Source of the DNA: Zhengitettix transpicula
Lineage: Eukaryota > Arthropoda > Insecta > Orthoptera > Tetrigidae
Reading direction: 5' to 3'
Assembly: GCA_037074705.1 (NCBI GenBank)
Contig: CM073596.1
Coordinates: 14,068,501 to 14,132,500 of the forward strand
DNA: 64,000 nt
This document shows positions 45,491 through 58,689 of the stretch, in pieces. A program made the position numbers and the translations under genes. The notes beneath the pieces were generated by a model. It saw only the letters and a list, made by a program, of their open reading frames with translations. It did not search any database and was not told the DNA's origin. How positions within the stretch are numbered: position 1 is the first letter of the stretch; the number at the start of each line of letters is the position of its first letter.

Positions 45491-48400
45491 GTTCTTTGTA
45501 ATTCAATGGGTGATTCAATAATCTTCTATTGGAGAGATATTAAGAAGGGAAGACGTCAAAGAGTTTCGAAAAGGAATGACGATTGAGTACGGAAAAATTA
45601 TCCAAGGGACTTAAGTGTCTGAACTGTTCCAAGATGAAGAAAGTTTATAAGTCATTGGCACAATTCATCAGAATAGTTGAAGAACTGAAAGGAAAATTAC
45701 TGAGGGCGTGAGGGTGAAGTTAGAAAAATATTTTAAATAAATTAATTTTTATTTTGAAATTTTAGAAGGCGAAGCATCTTTTAAATATTAATGGAGGAGT
45801 TTTTTTTCAACTGTAGCACATGTTTCAATTTAAAAATGAAAAAAGTTGTATTCAGATTGAACCTAGATTATAATTGTCCCTTCAAACGTTAAAAGTTGGC
45901 CAATATAGTCTACGAGTTTACTAATTATGTATAACACAGCCTGTAATATTAAAGTACCAGTGTTGACTGTTGTGTTATTTGAAAAGCAGCAAGACTGTGG
46001 GCAACGTTTGAAAATTAAATGTATTTCCGAGAAACGTTTCCCGACTGACGTTTACGGAATGAAAGGAACAATTGCGAGTACGGAGAAATTTGAATTAGGG
46101 TCGTTCTGTTCATGTGCATTAAATTATAGTGGTGATTATTTGATGCTTTCCTCATAACTTTGAATTTAATATTTTTGAATGAGTTCTAGTTTCTGTAATT
46201 GCTTTGCATAATATAATGAAGCTTCCAGAAATTAAAATAGTTTCTCTTATGCGGTGGAATTACTCTGAGTGGTTTGTTTATTGGCCTGCTGATTCGAATC
46301 AGTCTTTGAAAATTATATTTGTCATAAATAATATTTTACCTTACATTATAAATAATATAAATTTAACGATAATTATAACATTGAAAATTTATGATTTGAT
46401 TTTAAATATTATATCGTTTGTTCTTTGTCCAGATAATGAAAAAAATATTGTTATTTACCTTTGGGTTATATTTTACTTTTAAATCGTTACATGTATATGT
46501 AAATTCAACCATTGTATTTTTTTACTTCACCTCATGGAATGTTTACGTGGTTTTTCTAACCTGATTTATAATTATTTATTTGTAATTATTTGTAAGGTAA
46601 AAGTAAAGGCGCTCACAAATAAGTTATATGAAGGATAAATTTTTAATATTTTCTGTTGCCGTAGAAAATTGACGTAAACAACCTGAGGACTACCAAAATA
46701 TACAGAAACGTCATTGAATCAAATACTCGTAAGTGTAGTTTAATTTATCTTATTATATTTGACATATTCTACAGTTATATACGTTTGAGTATATTCCATA
46801 AAAATGTTAAAGGATTCTGACGGTTGTTTAGCTGTGAAATTGGCTTCCTGAATGATAAAAAAAAATATGTTTACATAAATTATGTTCTGGTGACGTAACA
46901 CGTCTGTACACACTTTATTTTTAATTAAATTGGTTTCTGTCAATTTTCAATAGGGTCAGTTTAAAAACAATTTATGACGTATTTTTTTATCTATTTTTTT
47001 TCAGGTTGGTTAATTAATTTTACGCGTGAAAAGATCGTTAATAAAATTACTGTTCAAGCTAATTAATTTTCTGGTATTTTATACAGTTTAACAGTTAAAC
47101 TCATTTAAAATACGTTATAATATTATTAATGAGGTTACGAAAACTAACACGTGGTTGGCGGTTGTCGCATTGATTTTAAATTGTATCTGTACTGTTTTTA
47201 TTTTAATTTCTTGATTAGTATAATGTCCGTCACGAAGGGTCAATAAAGTAAATATAATTTATTCTGGGGTGTTCTTACACGAAATATCAGGCTGATAAAG
47301 ATCGTAAAGTAATCATATGCAGAAAGACGTGGAAAATGAACTGACTAAGTCTTTGCGGGGTTTGAGGACTCGCGTGCTCTGACCTGATGACGAACGAAGA
47401 TGTTTATAGCCTTCCTCTTTCTTCTTTCGCTCTAATAATCCTCCAATATTACTTTTTTAACATTAAAACCGGACAATGGCATAAACATTGTTAGGTCAGT
47501 TTCTAAAAAATAATATCCTGAAGGCTCCAACCTAAGTCATTTGCGTCTCGGTGACTGGCATTAACTTTTTTTTAAAAAAAAGCGCCCATCCTGGTTTCAG
47601 AGATAATGTAGTTAAGCCATAAAAGTGTTCTTTTCTGTCCTGAAGCTCGCCGTTGGTCCGTGATCCTTTTCCGACTCGGGAAGTTGTGAAGAAACGCAGC
47701 GTGAAAGAGATAGGGGCTTATCTATATTTTATAATCCGAGCGTGTTCCTCGGTGAAACATTTTTTCGTGTATATATATAAAAAAAACGGGGAGTCACTCT
47801 CTTCTATTATCTTGCCATTAGAGTTTATTTCCACTCGTTGCCCAATACACGGAATTAAATTAAGTTGGTGAGCTGCGTAACATCGCACTGACATACAGCA
47901 AGGGGAGGGGGGGGGAGCGCATATAAATAATAAAAATATACATCTGTACCTGCCTAATGGCGTGTGATTTGGCGTGATGCATTATAATCAAATCGAATGA
48001 AGTAAAGGCTGACCGAGCTGTTAGCTAAATGCTTTTCAAACCCTTCGGACCAATCAGTCATGTCTGAGCAACGTTCCCCGACAACTGACTTTGCAAACGT
48101 GGGAAAAATTCACTTGATAACAGCCAGTATCTCTTAAGCACTATTTTCTGTGAATATACACTGAAAAAGTTATAGAGAAAAAAATAATTCTTAATTTATT
48201 TTTAATTAAAACATCTGTTCCAACGTTCCTCAGTGTTTCCAAGAACACGGAAAATTGATTCATCATTGAACCAGTGTAACCCAGTCCCGATAATAAAGGC
48301 CTGGGGGGAGGAGGAAGGGGGGGGGGGCAAAAACAGAATTTGCTTTAAGCTTCGCTAAGCCCACATAAAGCATATTAGTTCGGTACATACATCCTCTGCG

Positions 48401-49100
48401 GTGAACGAACGTACGCGTGTTTCCATTTTACGCCGGAGAAGGGTTCGGGGAAGAGGTTTATTTCCCAGCCTCCACCCACGCACATGGCTGAATTATTGCT
48501 TTCTTTTGTCTCTAGAGAACAGTAATAAATTGCATTTACGGCTTTGACGGCCTCCATCCACGACGCGTATGGTCTGTCCTCGGGATTTTTTGAGCTTTAT
48601 ACTTTTGCATATGCGTTTATTAAATTAATGCCGGCGAGTTGGGTAGCTTATTTCAGAAGCGGGATTGTGGCCTACGAAGTGAAAAAAAAAAAAGAAATTG
48701 TAATGTGTTCCATTTATGAAACAGTTGAAACAGTAACAAACGGTGTGTGTGTGTGTGTGTGTTTGCAGTACTTTAATAGTTCTGAAAGCTGTGGCGCCTT
48801 AACAAGCACACGCAACAAAATCCGCGAATAATTAAGCGGAATTATTACGTAAGCCTTAACTGCGAAATCAATCGACAATGGCGACTCGAAAAGCGTTATC
48901 TTTCATTTGTTACAAAAACCGGAAAATAAACGCATTTGATAGACTCATACTTATTTATTTTTAAATTTCTGTCTTCCATTTTCTCTTTGAGCAATTTATT
49001 AAATATAAATTTTAATTATAAATTTAAACAATATGAGTATGCTAATTTTTTCACAATTACGTAAGCAATTATACGGCTTTATAATATAAATTAATGAACA
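45491..49100. other. Unique stretch, no gene recognised
   Basis: 45491-47300 is AT-rich, with open frames up to 92 codons made mostly of AT-rich codons and no motif. 47330-47900 and 48360-48840 are GC-richer, with a G run at about 47903-47916 and 48316-48328 and a (GT)n tract at 48743-48762. No repeat partner was seen. Confidence 0.3.
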
Positions 49101-49170
49101 GGGTCGAGAAAACTCTACAGCACGTGGTGCTCTTACCGTCTGAGCTACCCCGTCAAGCGCGAGCTTTCTA
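49100..49170 (-). mobile_element. tRNA-derived SINE head, B box deleted
   Basis: On the minus strand: GGGGTAGCTCAGACGGTAAG, then AGCACCACGTGCTG and AGAGTTTTCTCG. It matches the head at 8105-8185 but lacks about 20 bases holding the B box and its flanks. Without the B box, polymerase III transcription is unlikely. Confidence 0.6.
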
Positions 49171-52100
49171 CGTCCGTTCGTTTTTTAAAATAAATATGTT
49201 AAAAATTATTCAGTCCTGTCCAAACATATTAATAGAAAAATTACAGTAGTAAATTATTTATGAGAATCAAATTTATTTAAGTATTGATGATCTGGTAAAA
49301 TAACGGAATCAATAAATTGTAAATGCAGAAACGTTTATTACCATTTATATTAAATTAGATTTTTCACACAAACTTTTTATATAAATGCCACGGTTTTATT
49401 GAGATTCTTTAATCCTTCAAGGTCCTCTAACAGTAATAGTCAGAATATGCGGTTGAATTCTTAACAGACCACAGACAAACCTCTGTTGATCTGATATCAG
49501 TTCAATAACAGCCTGTACAACTTTTCCCTACAATTGACACGAGTCCCCTTCAATTTCTAATGTCAATAATCATAATAGCGGTCTTTGCCTTCGTCGACTC
49601 TTACTTCCAGACTTAATAACTTGGTTTTTAAGCAATTCTAACAAACAGTCCTCAGTGTCTGACTGACACACACACATTAACTTTTCCTATCCACCTGTAT
49701 CAGAGACTCAGACCAACCTTCACTGTAAAACTGAAAACTCCACAGTCTTACGTAACGCCGACCTGGGCCACACTATTACGCTGACAATACAAATATTAAA
49801 TATTTTATAAAAGACTTTCATTACATAAATTGGTGGTCATCACAGTATATATATATATATATAAACAATTTTGATTGGTAAATTTTTTAGGTGAAGAATG
49901 AAAATATTATTTCATATTAATGAGCAGAATTTTACATATTAGATCAAATCATTTCGGCCACTAGCCACAAAAATCATACAAATAATTTAAATAGTATTTA
50001 TGATTCACTGCTATTGTTATCCATTTATTTTATTATTGGTTTTTGTCCCCATTTTTATATTAAAGTCAACAATACCCTTAACAACATTGAAAATAAAACA
50101 GCAACGTTTGTGCAATTTGCATCATATTCACCAATTCTAATTAATTGTAAGTAATGTATCATAAATTTCTGCTGTTCATAATTGTATTGTAAAAGATGAT
50201 ATTTGTAAAATTTTGTTTTATTTGTTGAACAAAAATTTAAATTTTACACCTGTAGGGGACTCAAAATTTGGAGATGAAATTTAATGTTATAAAAGGCTCT
50301 TAAAAATTCTCTAATTGGCTGATTCATACAACCAAACTGTCTTTATATCAGATTAAAAATTCCTATAAAAATGGTGACAGTCTGACCATTATTTTTATGA
50401 CAATAAATATTTTATTAGAACTGAAAATAGTGACGAAAGATCTGGAGTTTTTAAAATATAATTTTTAGTCTTAAGTAGTCTTATTTACTGATCCTCATAC
50501 GTGCACCTTTTGAATGTGGAGATAGTCTACAGTAAAATAAAGCAAAAAATATGTTAGGAAATCAAGTGGTGTCTTTTTGAATAATGAAGAGGGTTAGAAA
50601 AGAATACTTCAGGCCGTGATCATTGAAATCAATTAAGGGAAATGCCGGGTGTAGTCAGATTTTGGCGTGGAAGATGATGAAAAACTTGAAAGAGAGGATA
50701 ATAATTGAAGGTCAACGAAATCTGGCCAACAGAAAGTAGTTGTTAATCAGCGGCGCTGAAGGACTGTGCGTTGAAGGAAGCTTCAAGCGTTCCGAGTCCT
50801 AATTAGCGCTACGACGACGACTTGGGGGCTCGATATTGTTATTCAGGAGAAGCTTCTGTGGAGGAGCTAATTTTGCAGACAGACCAGGAGGGTTCCCGTG
50901 AGTGACTGCGCCATTTAGCAGCGAAGGCGGCACCTTACAACGCTCTGGTGACGTCGCCGATCCCTCTACGATTGAGATTAATGGCCGCGAGGGTCCTGGA
51001 AATACTTCACACAGACCTTGCCACTCCTCCACGAGATAACTTATGGCATCCACAGAACTTTACCGTTATAGGAATGAGCATTTCGGAATTGTTACTCTGT
51101 TCTTTCCGTTTGTCGCGTTGTCCAATTAAAACAGGCAATAATGTATAATAATACCACGATTTCCCCTGACTTAGGATCACCCTACGTCGCAATGCGAAGA
51201 GATTTTAAGATATAGTCTATGAATCCTAAATACTTTTCAGTTTATATCACTTAGTATGTCCATAGACTATTTATTACTAAATGTAATTAATAGCTTTCCT
51301 CTGTTATATAACTTAAGAGTTTTTAATTACTGTCTCACAATAAAAAATCAAGGAATAGTAAGTTTGCTTAATTTAAATTTATACGGAATACCATTGTAAT
51401 TGTTCTGTTATTCTGGATTTTTTCAAGATACCTGATAATTATTTCATAGCAAAAACTGCAACATGTGGCGAGACGTTTTACTAAAAATATATGTACATTT
51501 AATCAAATATTTAATTTTGTCTGTGATCACCACAGAAAGTTTTGATTTAACACGTCAGAAATTTTTGAAAAAACAATTTTTTAATTTTACAACTACAGCT
51601 TGAGGATTAAGACAATAAGCGCATGGTTTCAATTGCGTCATGTATTTAAAAATAAATGACTGTCTTCCGAAAAGTTAATATTAACAAGTTACTAATAGAA
51701 GCCTGTAATCAACAATTTTTAATGTACGTTTTATTAAAAAAAATTTTTTATACTATTGTCGGCGTGATTATTGAGGCCGCAGCATTGTTTGGTGCTAGAA
51801 TGCAGGGACTGAAAAATGTTTCTACGCGATTATTGTCGGAAAAGGCGAGTGCAATACGCACAGAACTTTGGAGTGGTCGCGTCAGTGTGTTTTTGGAGCC
51901 CGACCAGTGTGGTCATGTCGAGTCTGAATGGTTTGGGGATAAATGATAAAGCTAATGAAGGAATCAGTTCTGACCAGTGTTTGTCATGGACTAAGAGTCT
52001 GGTTTAGAGTGAAAACGATAACGTTTTGAAGCTTGTCTTGGGACTTTAACCAATATATAAAAAAAGGAAGACGTAAAGTTAGTGAACGGAATTTTGCGAT

Positions 52101-52614
52101 GTGAAATGATATAGTAGTCAGTGTTATGACTAGTTAATTAAATATTTTATTTAAAAATAAAATAACCGTGGAGTGCACAATACGGTACCAGAGCAGCGCT
52201 AAATAAAATGGTATGCAGAGACTTGGTTTTGTAAACTTTTATGTAAATATGATTTACCGTCAGATTTCTCTAGTTTTTTTGTTAGATTCTTTTATACAAT
52301 TTATTTTTTGTAAAATTGAATTTGTATTTCTTTCGTAACTCTATTGGTGGAAATTACAAATCAGTCATTTCTAGAGGCCCAGTAAGCGTCTCTGAGGTTA
52401 TGAGTATCATTAAAGTTGTGGATATATTAAAAAAAAATATGTACAAAAATTAACGTATATTGAAACTGTAATAAATAATATTTTTTGTTATCTTTAAAAA
52501 AGTGTTTAAATTATAGGAAAAATCCTATAAATTATCTTTAACTTTAATTAATTTGGATACTACATAATTTGGCTATAACGTGATAGGATTTTTATTATTA
52601 TATGTTTTGGATAT

Positions 52615-52618
<4 letters not shown>
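49171..52618. other. Unique stretch, no gene recognised
   Basis: AT-rich apart from 50640-51200 (GC-richer, with mutually overlapping open frames of up to 84 codons on both strands) and 51770-51960. No recognised motif, splice pair or repeat. Confidence 0.3.

Positions 52619-52655
<37 letters not shown>
52619..52655. repeat. (TA)n microsatellite
   Basis: About 18 uninterrupted TA units. Confidence 0.95.
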
Positions 52656-52660
<5 letters not shown>

Positions 52661-55352
52661 ATACAAATCTTACAAACCATTTTATCTGACAACGAGTTTT
52701 ATATTAAATGAATAGAATAGTAAAAAACATACATTTAAAATTACAATTAAATTAATACAGCTACATGTTTCGTTCCTAATGTTGATAATAATATTTTCGC
52801 TTTTACAGGCTTCCTTCGTGACGGTTCAACATAACTGTATTAATATTATTATAATTTTAAAGGCCTGTTTTACGTTGCTCTATTTATTAAATTTCAGCAA
52901 ATGCAGTCCTAGAGAAATAATATTTAAAATCAAAAGATTAAATATAATAAATGAAGTTAATTTATTATATTTGACATTTTTGAACAAATGGGAGAGTTTG
53001 TTCACACGTTGGTAAATACTTTTGTTGTTATAATCCTTAAAATTAAGATTAAGTTCAGAGTGTAAATATTGAAAAAAAAAATTCCAATGTCCTTACACTT
53101 TTATTGGACCGACTTAAAAATATTTTTTCGGACATAAATGTTTGTCATTAATTTTCTCTTCCGCAGTCTACGTCTATTTGTGTTCTACCTTTTAAATAAC
53201 AAATGTACAAGAAATGGTCCAAATCCGTGCGATGTGTAAGTTGTGCCTTTTAAAAAAGTAATAAATTTACAATTATTCAGTGGTAAATCTTTTAGTTGGC
53301 TTCCCGTTTTTAACTCCTCTTCTTTTCATATATTTGTGGGCTTGAGTAAGCACAAAATCAAATCTCTAGGGAGGTTTAAATTTAAGCGTGAAACCAGTGG
53401 AGAATAATTAAAAATAAATTAAATGAGAAGTTTTAGACTTATCGACAAATTAATATAATCCGGAATTTGAAGAAACTCGTCCAGATGTAAAACGTTGCAG
53501 AAAGACAAAAATAATAATTACGAGTATGGTGTTAAATTTAATTTAAAAATTGAGGAAATGTAACCCTGGAGGTTTGTAACAAGCCGTCGTTAATAATTAA
53601 AATTCCAATAGTAATATTTTTTTTATTAATTCTGAACGTAGCTTTCGGCCGATATTTTTGGCTATATTTATCTACAAAACTCTAAATTATAATTTTATAA
53701 AAACATTTACAATTTACTAATTCATTAAAATGTATAATTTGTCAATTTATTGGTATATTTATAATAATAATAATATATCAAAATGACAATTTCTTTTATA
53801 AAGTATAATCTTTCAATTTGTCAATGTGTATAATTCTAAAAAAAATTAAAATCTTTTTAATTGCCCGTTTAATATCGTTAAAATTGACATACACATGAGA
53901 AAATATCTGGTAAGAAACCGTCATTAATTATACAAAGTTTTACAATTTTATACAATTTATTGTTGGAGCAAGAGATTTTTACGTTACACGCGTCATGAAA
54001 AAAATAATTTTTTTTTCTCCAAATTGAAAGTTGAGGAACTGAGTTCGTGCCAATCGTGGTGAGTGAAACACGCCCGTCTTCCTATTTCCGTTTCCCGTCG
54101 GATCTAGGTTTATATTTAATCGTTCTGGTTATTTGCGTGTTTGTTGTAACTCGCCTGAGCAATATGATTTGAATCCTGTCTAGACGAGATCCAATTAGAA
54201 TCCCGCGAGAGACCTAATAGCACAAACGGCATCAGAAAAGTGCCGCTAGTTCAAAGCAAATTGATACGCCGAGGTAAATTGCTCGGTAATAAAATTCATT
54301 TACAAGTTCTGCGTTATTAAACCGGATTGTCTACGCACAGTGTTCGCGGAATTCATTTGTCCATCAATATTATGAGCCGTTTACACGAACTAATAATAAT
54401 CATTGACTGAATTGGCGCCGTCAATTAATTAGCAACAGAAAACCTGGTACCAGTGCAACTGATTTGAGCTGTGCAAATATTTTATTCAAATACGTTTGTA
54501 ATTTGAAAATCGCTTGTTACGAGCGCTGCGGTCACTTTAACGGATTGTTGAAGAGTCCAATTTTTAAATTAAAATTATATGTTTGATAATTTGGAGTCGT
54601 TATCGGGATTGATACCTGGAACAATATTTGCAGGACAATTAATTTACTTGATTTGTTTAACGTTATATAAAAAATAATGTTGTAATTTGATATTCAAAAT
54701 GTAAATTATACGTTAAGTACTTTTGTTTAGCTTTATGAAGGCACAAAAGTATGACAAATATACTCTAGAAACGTACAGTTTCCCGCAATTTATCGAAATA
54801 CGCGACATTTAAAATACCAAACTATTATTTATTTTCTTCTTTATATTTAATATTGTTATATAAACTAATTTCACTTGATTCGCTGAGTATGTTTTTTTTA
54901 CTCTCGGAACGGACGTCAACACTTAGCACGTTCGTTCAATAAATGGCGGGCTGCTAAAGTCTTAGATACAACCTCAATTGAATTTTATTTTTATCTTGAG
55001 GAAATACGAGTGAATACGCCGAGTTTTTCACAAGAAAACGGTCGACGAATTTTTTATATTGTTGTTATACAGAGCTGCAAGAGAGTCCGATGCCACATGA
55101 AAATGCCAATCGCCTTCTGGAGGCTTTAAAAATAAAATTGAGACAACCGTAAATTGTTATCCGTCATTTAATTAAATATTAAACATCAGTCTGATTTTTT
55201 TATGGGGCATGTTATCAGTGATAGAAGAAGTAATTTATCATCAATACTAGGCTAGAAGTTTTTTGATAGAGCCAAGGAATAACAAATCGTGTTAATTCAT
55301 AAACACTTGACAGTGTGACAATAAGTTATAAATAATTCTTCATAGTATCGAT
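52656..55352. other. Unique stretch, possible regulatory element 54040-54490
   Basis: The GC-richer segment 54040-54490 has several TAATTA/CAATTA homeodomain-type cores and no long ORF. This looks more like non-coding regulatory DNA than an exon, but that is inference. A degraded TAGATAA ... GGCCGAAAGC string on the minus strand near 53645-53680 may be another old Penelope-type terminus. Confidence 0.25.
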
Positions 55353-55775
55353 AGTAGGATGGTGAGCCGATAAGTAATGCCACCTATTTTTGTTTTCTTT
55401 GTCCAGACAATTAAATGCAATGATTAATTTTTCACTTTTCAATGCAGTCCCTGTTCTTTTCAACAGTTTTTGTCCACAAAATCATGCATTCCACTGCGGT
55501 AAAAAGCGTGGTCTAGCTTCCCGAGCCATCGACGCCCGGACGTTTTCACGGTGTTTGCCCTTCAGCTTCGTTACGGCGACCAATCCATCGCCGAACGGTG
55601 CTGACATCCACTGTTGCATCACAATACACTTTTTTTTTCAGCTTTTAGTGAATGCGAATGGGCGTTTCACCTTCTGCATTTATGAATTCAAACATAGGAC
55701 GATGTCTAATACGCACGTCAACGTCAGCCATTTTACAAAATGCTGCCACCTGTTGACTTAGAAAGCTGTTACTGC
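55353..55775 (-). mobile_element. Internally deleted mariner of a second family
   Basis: On the minus strand an ATG at 55731 opens MADVDVRIRHRPMFEFINAE, then GETPIRIH, a stop, and KLKKKVYCDATVDVSTVRRW. This is the typical N-terminus of a mariner transposase (helix-turn-helix region). Shortly afterwards a C-terminal piece appears (VECMILWTKTVEKNRDCIEK), so the catalytic core is deleted. The left edge begins GGTGAGCCGATAAGTAATGCC, which resembles a mariner terminal repeat. I could not find the matching right-hand repeat. It is unrelated at sequence level to the mariner at 36.4 kb. Confidence 0.75.
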
Positions 55776-58689
55776 AGTGGATTAGATAAGAATGAGGAAT
55801 CTCGCCAAATTCGAAATTTTTAACAAAACTTATTTAAGGAGAAGAAAATAAGGCATTATTTACTGAACCACGCTCGTAAAACATTAAACACCGTGCAGTG
55901 CTTTCATTCCCGTGTGAAGGACTCGCACCCAGCTATATTATAACATTGGAATCAGGTGTGGCCTATTAGGGACCCATGTTCCATTGTTTCAGCATTTGTT
56001 TGGCGGCATCGATATAACAATGTAAACCTGAACGTCGTGCTTGTAGCCGTACCTGCGGGGACGCGCTCAACTCCGCTCGTGAGAGGTCTCCGTCTGATAC
56101 AGACGTTGTGAAAATTACTTGTACAAGGAAAACCACTCCCTGAAGATAAATGGCGTATTTGGTAATTTTGGGTTAAATTACCTGTCGCCCATGTTTAAGT
56201 TTTTTCGAGGAGGACTCGGGGGAAAAAAATAACTTAGGCCCGTTATTATCCCGGCGATAATTTATCGCTGACGACGTAACCGCAGCAGTTCATTGAAATG
56301 AGTGAGAGCTTGAACACTGGGTGGTAAATAATTCCGGATATAAAATTGTCGGTGATGACAGCTTGAGCAGTCGCACAGTGCCACTACCGCTCAGTGATAA
56401 ATTAATTTCCAATTGTAACTAGTGGCCTACGTAACGCAATGCATGTTTGCATACCGGGCGGTTTTTCTACCGTTGGAGTTATTTTACTTATTAATTTGAA
56501 TTTTTGTACGGAAAGTTTGTTTTTTACCACCCTATATTTCGTGTAATTATTTTTGCATATTTCGAATTTGAATAATTTTGATGACATCATGGAAAATGTA
56601 ATACTTATTTCGTTAATTGAAGAAAGACCTGAGTTATGGGATAAAACCCTGAACACATTTCGCGTCATCCTGCCTCAACTCTTCAAACAGCGTGCAGAAA
56701 GCTCAAACCACTTCTCTTCTTTCGTTAATTGGATGAACCCAAATAGGTCGATTTTTTCTTCTCATTTTCATTCGACAACGAAGTAACAGTAATGCTAGAA
56801 TCTGCTCTCTGTTAATTTCGAACTACACTGTTCACAGGACTCTCAACTGAGAATCGTGCGAGGGGAAATTTACCGCCGCGATAATAATCGCAAAGTGTCT
56901 CCTGTTTTCGTTGTATGAGGTGATAATTTTATCTCCGAGATAAAAACCGCCACTTTTTATCGGGCATTACTGTCGCTGATCTGGATGAAAGTAAACGACG
57001 GCATGAGCTGAGAGGCCGTGTTCTTTGCAAAATATTTAGCGAATGTAGAGAAGGGAAGTTGTGCTGGTTCAGTTATTCACTGGGGGAAAAAAAAGTGATA
57101 AAAATGTTGTGAAACTGTCATAACAAGCCGTGATTGAAGAGTATGAAATAAAGTTGTCACGGGCGGAGGCTCTTCGGACCGTAGCGTCGTCTGCAAATTG
57201 AGTACATAGCATGCATAAATGTGCGTGTGTGTGTGTGTGTGTGTATATCAGCTACGTACGGTGTAGGTGCGCACAAAGGCCTTGCTAATGGCCTCCCCCA
57301 CGTTCAGATTTATCGACATTTAGCGACTGTAGCGAATATTGTTCACGAAGAAATTGCGTTCTCGATGGAAGCTCATTTCGGAAACGTCATTAATCTCCTG
57401 AAAAGCAGGCGAGGCCATCATCGCTATCTCTGTTCCGCCATATCGTAACGTTCAAGTACTCGGGCTGGGGAACTTCACTACGATTCAGAGTCGCAAAATT
57501 GCTTTTCTAGTGCTGCCAAGTAAGTGAAATCAAACCGCGCAAGCCATTACCATATTCAGAAGCATTAATGTGTGCTCCGTTGTTTAACGTAACGATAACC
57601 GTTCAATTCTAATACATCGTAGATTATAACAATAATGTGGTAATTCGGTTAGTCTCATCATAATGTAATGGCAGATCGACCACTCTGAATACACAGCTTT
57701 CTTTTCATAAGTGATGGAAGGTACAGGAAAATATCTGCGGTCTCCTAAAGCCACCAGTAATGACTTCGAACAACGTACGACACTAAATATCACACCACCT
57801 GGTGAGGATTCTGACAGCTCTACGTCAGTCCGCGGTTCGCTTTCAATTTGGACTCGACGGATGCCTTCACGGTTTCAATATCTAGACCTCAGGTCAAATC
57901 TCCCTACCTTCAACGTCGTAATAAAGACACACACACCTGAGGAGCCGCATTCCCTCACATCCATTACTCTCCCAGGTCACACACTACACTTCCTACTCAA
58001 GCTGCGCAAAGTTACGCGCACATGCCGGGGATCACTTTTGCGTGCGGACGCATACTCATAGCCTCCGACAATGTGTGCTCACGCATATTCAGCCGTTGCT
58101 CTTATTAATTAAACCTAAAAGCATACAATACATAAATCACTGACAATATTCAACGAGGAGTTACACACGCACAATATTTCAGAGATAGCCGAAATAAATT
58201 GTAAAAGTTAACGTGTAATTATGAAATTAATTCATCGCCGCGTTGCGGGATAATTTAATCCCATGACGAGAGAGGATTAAAACAGATTCGATCCGGACAT
58301 TTATTCTTGTGAGAAACATTCCACCGCTATAATTTTTGCAATGCGCTTCGTACAGGCCTCTGCCGGTAAATATACATCCTTTGGCTGACACCATATTGAA
58401 CCCAATCATTTTTATTTATTTTCCAATTATATCTGGGAACATTGTCAAATGTTGAAAATAAAATTTTAATCGCGAAAACATTGCACAGATTTCAGTTGAC
58501 ACGTCTAGCATTAGCCTATATGGGTAAAAGTTGTGAATTAACGCGTAAGTCACTTTTCGCATTTATAGAGTCCAAATTTAGATACATATCGAATTTTAAA
58601 CATACGTTACTGTATGAAAAGCTTTTACTGTAACAAAAAATAATTGTAATACACCTTCGCTTCTAGAATTTCATGTGATGAATATATAA
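55776..58689. other. Unique stretch, GC-balanced 55900-58080
   Basis: This is the longest run of balanced composition in the window. Open frames of 60-116 codons occur (the longest at 57711-58061, plus, beginning MMEGTGKYLRSPKAT) but none shows a recognisable domain or a convincing exon context. A (GT)n tract is at 57222-57245. It is a candidate for conserved non-coding DNA or unrecognised exons of a neighbouring gene. Confidence 0.3.

Noticed and set aside
46204..46482. Membrane-protein-like ORF (92 codons)
   Set aside because: The hydrophobic Ile/Asn/Leu-rich peptide is what AT-rich random sequence encodes; no start context or conservation signal.
57711..58061. 116-codon plus-strand ORF
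   Set aside because: No recognisable domain and no exon signals. It lies in a long GC-balanced segment where several frames are open by composition.
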